DNA from: Achromobacter veterisilvae | GTDB lineage: Bacteria > Pseudomonadota > Gammaproteobacteria > Burkholderiales > Burkholderiaceae_B | Direction: 5' to 3' | Length of the DNA: 44,673 nt | NCBI RefSeq assembly: GCF_900496975.1 | Contig: NZ_UFQC01000046.1 | Location: forward strand, 1 to 44,673 | Shown: in pieces, positions 42,261 through 44,673 of the stretch | Numbering within the stretch: position 1 is the stretch's first letter | Layout of the letters: the number at the start of each line of letters is the position of its first letter | Notes under the pieces: generated by a model | Told to the model about the DNA's origin: nothing | The model's database searches: none | Seen by the model: only the letters and a program-made list of their open reading frames with translations | Translations under genes and position numbers: made by a program

Positions 42261-42941
42261 ATGATCGACAAGTTCTACGACAGTCCCGAGGCCGCGGTCT
42301 CGGATATTCACGACGGCGCCACCGTGCTGATCGGCGGTTTCGGCGGCGCGGGCATGCCCACGGAACTCATCCACGCGCTGATCGGACAGGGCGCGCGCGA
42401 CCTTACCGTGGTCAGCAACAACGCGGGCAACCGGGAAACCGGCCTGGCCGCGCTGATCAAGGCCGGGCGCGTGCGCAAGGTGATCTGCTCGTTTCCCAAG
42501 GCGTCGCATTCCTGGGTCTTCGACGATCTCTACCGCCAGGGCCGCATCGAACTCGAATGCGTGCCGCAAGGCACCATCGCCGAACGCCTGCGGGCGGCCG
42601 GCGCCGGGCTGGGCGGCTTCTTCACGCCCACCGCCTACGGCACCGAACTCGCGCGCGGCAAGGAAACGCGCATGATCGACGGCCGCGGCCATGTCTTCGA
42701 ACAGCCCCTGCACGGCGACTTCGCGCTGGTGAAGGCCGAGCTGGGCGACCGCTGGGGCAACCTCACCTACAACAAAAGCGCCCGCAATTTCGGACCCGTC
42801 ATGTGCATGGCGGCCAAGACCGCCATCGCGCAGGTGCGCGCCAAGGCCGCGCTGGGCGAACTCTCGCCCGAGGCCGTGGTCACGCCCGGCATTTTCGTGC
42901 AACGCGTCACCCAGGTGGCCGACGCCGCCTTCTCCAGTTGA
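42261..42941 (+). CDS. pcaI: 3-oxoadipate CoA-transferase subunit A
   Basis: Alpha subunit (226 aa) of the enzyme that moves CoA from succinyl-CoA to 3-oxoadipate in the beta-ketoadipate pathway. The sequence follows Pseudomonas PcaI closely: GGFGGAGMPTELIHALIGQG, NNAGNRETGLAALIKAGRVR, KVICSFPKASHSWVFDDLY, GDRWGNLTYNKSARNFGP and VVTPGIFVQRV. The start is the ATG at 42261 (MIDKFYDSPEAAVSDI). It is followed after 10 nt by subunit B. SCOT-type acetoacetate transferases are related, but the wording favours PcaI. Confidence 0.9.
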   Translation: MIDKFYDSPEAAVSDIHDGATVLIGGFGGAGMPTELIHALIGQGARDLTVVSNNAGNRETGLAALIKAGRVRKVICSFPKASHSWVFDDLYRQGRIELECVPQGTIAERLRAAGAGLGGFFTPTAYGTELARGKETRMIDGRGHVFEQPLHGDFALVKAELGDRWGNLTYNKSARNFGPVMCMAAKTAIAQVRAKAALGELSPEAVVTPGIFVQRVTQVADAAFSS

Positions 42942-42951
42942 AGGAGTCCGC

Positions 42952-43593
42952 ATGTTCCAGCCCCTGACCCGCGAGGCCATGGCGCGCCGCCTGGCCCGGG
43001 ACATCCCCGACGGCAGCTACGTGAACCTGGGCATCGGCATGCCCGTGCTGGTGGCCGCGCACCTGCCGCCGGACCGCGAGATCGTGCTGCACAGCGAAAA
43101 CGGCATCCTGGGCATGGGTCCGCCCCCGGCGGAGGCCGACGCCGACCTCGACCTGATCAACGCCGGCAAGCAGCCGGTGACCCTGCTGGAAGGCGGCGCG
43201 TACTTCCACCACGCGGATTCGTTCGCCATGATGCGCGGCGGCCACCTGGACATCTGCGTCATGGGCGGCATGCAGGTGGCCGCCAACGGCGACCTGGCCA
43301 ACTGGTCGCTCGGCCGGCCGGGCGAGGCGCCCGCCGTGGGTGGCGCGATGGACCTGGCGGTGGGCGCGCGCAGCGTCTACATCATGATGGAGCACAACGC
43401 CAGGAACGGCGATCCCAAGATCGTCGAGCGCTGCACCTATCCGCTGACCGGCGCGGGCGTGGTGGACCGCATCTATACCGACCTGGCCGTCATCGACGTG
43501 ACGCCGGACGGGCTGCGGGTTCGGGATATGATCGACGGCATGACCCTGAAAGAACTGCAAGGCCGCACCGGCGCGCCCCTGCGCGCGGACTGA
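42952..43593 (+). CDS. pcaJ: 3-oxoadipate CoA-transferase subunit B
   Basis: Beta subunit (213 aa), carrying the catalytic glutamate that forms the CoA thioester: E49 in LHSENGILGMGP. Other PcaJ stretches are GSYVNLGIGMPVLVAAHLP, DLDLINAGKQPVTLLEGGAY, FHHADSFAMMRGGHLDICVM and ERCTYPLTGAGVVDRIYTDL. AAGGAG stands before the ATG at 42952. The stop overlaps the start of the IclR gene (TGATG), so translation is coupled. The next enzyme, PcaF thiolase, is not in the window. Confidence 0.92.
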   Translation: MFQPLTREAMARRLARDIPDGSYVNLGIGMPVLVAAHLPPDREIVLHSENGILGMGPPPAEADADLDLINAGKQPVTLLEGGAYFHHADSFAMMRGGHLDICVMGGMQVAANGDLANWSLGRPGEAPAVGGAMDLAVGARSVYIMMEHNARNGDPKIVERCTYPLTGAGVVDRIYTDLAVIDVTPDGLRVRDMIDGMTLKELQGRTGAPLRAD

Positions 43594-44420
43594 TGCGGCC
43601 CAACCTTCCCCCTCCCGGCTACGCCGCGCCGCCGGCGGCGGAAGACCATCCCGACCAGTTGCGGGGCGACCCGGACTACATGCTGACGCTCGCCCGCGGC
43701 TTGCACGTGATCCGCGCCTTCGGCACCCGCCGCCAGCCGCAGACCGCCGCCGAACTCAGCCGCCGCGCCGGCCTGCCCCGCGCCGTCGTGCAGCGCTGCC
43801 TGCACACGCTGATCCTGCTGGGCATGGCCGAACAGCATGGCAGGCTCTACGTGCTGACGCCCCGCATCCTGGGCCTGGGCTATGCGTACTTCTCATCGAC
43901 GCCCTTCGTGTCGCTGGCCCAGCCCGTGCTGGAGGAACTGAGCGCCACGGTGAACGAAACCTGCGCGCTGGCCATCATGGAAGGCCACGAAATGCTGTAC
44001 CTGGCGCGCTCGGAAGTGAACCGCCTGCTGGCCACCTCGATGGGGCTGGGCAGCCGGCTGCCGGCCTATTGCACGTCCATCGGGCGCGTGCTGCTGGCGC
44101 AATTGCCGGAGCCCGCCCTCGCCCGCTACTTCGCCGCGACCGAGCTGCAACCCTATACCGAATTCACCCTGACCACCGAGGACAGGCTGCGCGCCGAACT
44201 CGCGCGCATCCGCGAGCAGGATTACGCGGTCGCCGACCAGGAACTGGAATTGAACGTGCGCGCCATCTCGGTCGCGGTGTGCTCGGCCAGCGGCAAGGCC
44301 TGCGGCGCGGTCAACGTCAGCGTGAAGGCCGCCAGGGTGCCCTTGAACCGGCTGACGGACGAGTTCCTGCCGCCCTTGCGGCAAGCGGTGGAACGGATAG
44401 GGGAATTCCTGGCAGCGTGA
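43593..44420 (+). CDS. IclR-family regulator, PcaR/PobR-type
   Basis: A 275-residue regulator. After about 28 variable residues comes the winged helix (YMLTLARGLHVIRAFGTRRQ, then PQTAAELSRRAGLPRAVVQR), and then the IclR effector domain (SMGLGSRLPAYCTSIGRVLL, YAVADQELELNVRAISVAV). The wording is that of the PcaR/PcaU/PobR subgroup, which controls aromatic-acid genes with beta-ketoadipate or protocatechuate as effector. It is last in the operon and so regulates genes upstream of itself, possibly from the 421-bp gap. No clear operator was found there. Confidence 0.9.
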   Translation: MRPNLPPPGYAAPPAAEDHPDQLRGDPDYMLTLARGLHVIRAFGTRRQPQTAAELSRRAGLPRAVVQRCLHTLILLGMAEQHGRLYVLTPRILGLGYAYFSSTPFVSLAQPVLEELSATVNETCALAIMEGHEMLYLARSEVNRLLATSMGLGSRLPAYCTSIGRVLLAQLPEPALARYFAATELQPYTEFTLTTEDRLRAELARIREQDYAVADQELELNVRAISVAVCSASGKACGAVNVSVKAARVPLNRLTDEFLPPLRQAVERIGEFLAA

Positions 44421-44426
44421 CCGGTA

Positions 44427-44605
44427 GGATGGGTGGAGCGCGAGAGTTCTTAAGCTAGGACTCCGCCCTCCAACGCGCGAAACCCATGCTGTTGTGGGCA
44501 GACGGTGGCTGGCAGCGGCCTGAAAACAGTCTGCTCACAACAGCATGGGTTTCGCGCGCTGAAGAGCAGCGTTCTTGTGGAGAGGATCTCGCGCTCCACC
44601 CATCC
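44427..44605. repeat. Nested palindromic element after the pca operon
   Basis: Outer arms of 19 bp, GGATGGGTGGAGCGCGAGA (44427-44445) and its exact complement (44587-44605), enclose inner arms of 29 bp (44475-44503 and 44529-44557) that match at 28 of 29 positions; their first 22 bp are perfect. The whole 179-bp element would fold into one long hairpin with side loops. It begins 7 nt after the IclR stop and could end that transcript. A MITE or REP-derived element is likely; no transposase is seen. Confidence 0.8.
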
Positions 44606-44673
44606 TTGTATGGTTCTGTAGCCCCCACCGAAATGTGTTCAGTGGGAGCTGGGGATCGGGACACACCCATCCA
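44606..44673. other. Window end, nothing recognised
   Basis: 68 bp with no gene I can support. The last bases (GGGACACACCCATCCA) contain CCCATCC again, the end word of the nested palindrome, so a second repeat copy may begin just beyond the window. Confidence 0.3.

Noticed and set aside
44606..44673. End of an insertion sequence at the window edge
   Set aside because: No transposase fragment or terminal repeat can be recognised in the 68 bp available.

Overview
The window is GC-rich bacterial chromosome, densely coding on both strands. It looks like a betaproteobacterium of the Alcaligenaceae, closest in style to Bordetella or Achromobacter. The reasons are two Bug/TctC-type binding proteins, an AddA-like helicase paired with a betaproteobacterial-type AddB-like partner, and the short palindromic repeats around ffs. 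The genus is an inference from gene content; no 16S rRNA gene is present.

Layout. 1-2078: 5' part of dnaX (minus strand), the 4.5S signal recognition particle RNA gene ffs with its terminator, and about 550 bp of palindromic repeats. 2079-8448: an AddA/AddB-like double-strand-break repair pair and a small membrane protein behind an MFS transporter (8471-9670). 9919-14544: an acetate-use operon (yjcH, actP, acs) followed by a LuxR-type response regulator. 14710-14784: tRNA-Arg(CCT). 15108-21234: a PBP7-type endopeptidase, a ribbon-helix-helix protein, alcohol dehydrogenase with an FNR-like box, a DJ-1/PfpI protein, YbaK, XerD and a LysR regulator. 21404-26100: a TPP-dependent enzyme, glutaryl-CoA dehydrogenase, an orphan TRAP binding protein and a MaoC-like protein.

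26334-32898: a five-gene operon for a polyamine-type ABC importer with an amidohydrolase set inside it, read divergently from its own LysR regulator. 32913-39634: a second TPP enzyme and a TetR repressor on the minus strand, then a plus-strand operon with an acyl-CoA ligase, a Bug binding protein, an SCP2/Ltp2-like thiolase and a DUF35 zinc-ribbon protein. This is the least explained part of the window. The tetR/ligase gap carries two inverted repeats of identical geometry that look like operators. 39747-40772: an amino-acid ABC binding protein without its permease. 41194-44420: a Bug protein with pcaI, pcaJ and an IclR-type regulator (end of the beta-ketoadipate pathway). 44427-44605: a nested palindromic element.

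Most of the second half is about taking up and degrading small carboxylic acids through CoA thioesters. Each catabolic block has its own regulator (LysR, LysR, TetR, IclR). I saw no prophage, CRISPR array, defence island or intact insertion sequence. The best candidates for something undescribed are the 35.4-39.6 kb CoA-dependent operon with its paired operators, the ABC-amidohydrolase operon, and the repeat elements at 1.3-2.1 kb and 44.4-44.6 kb.
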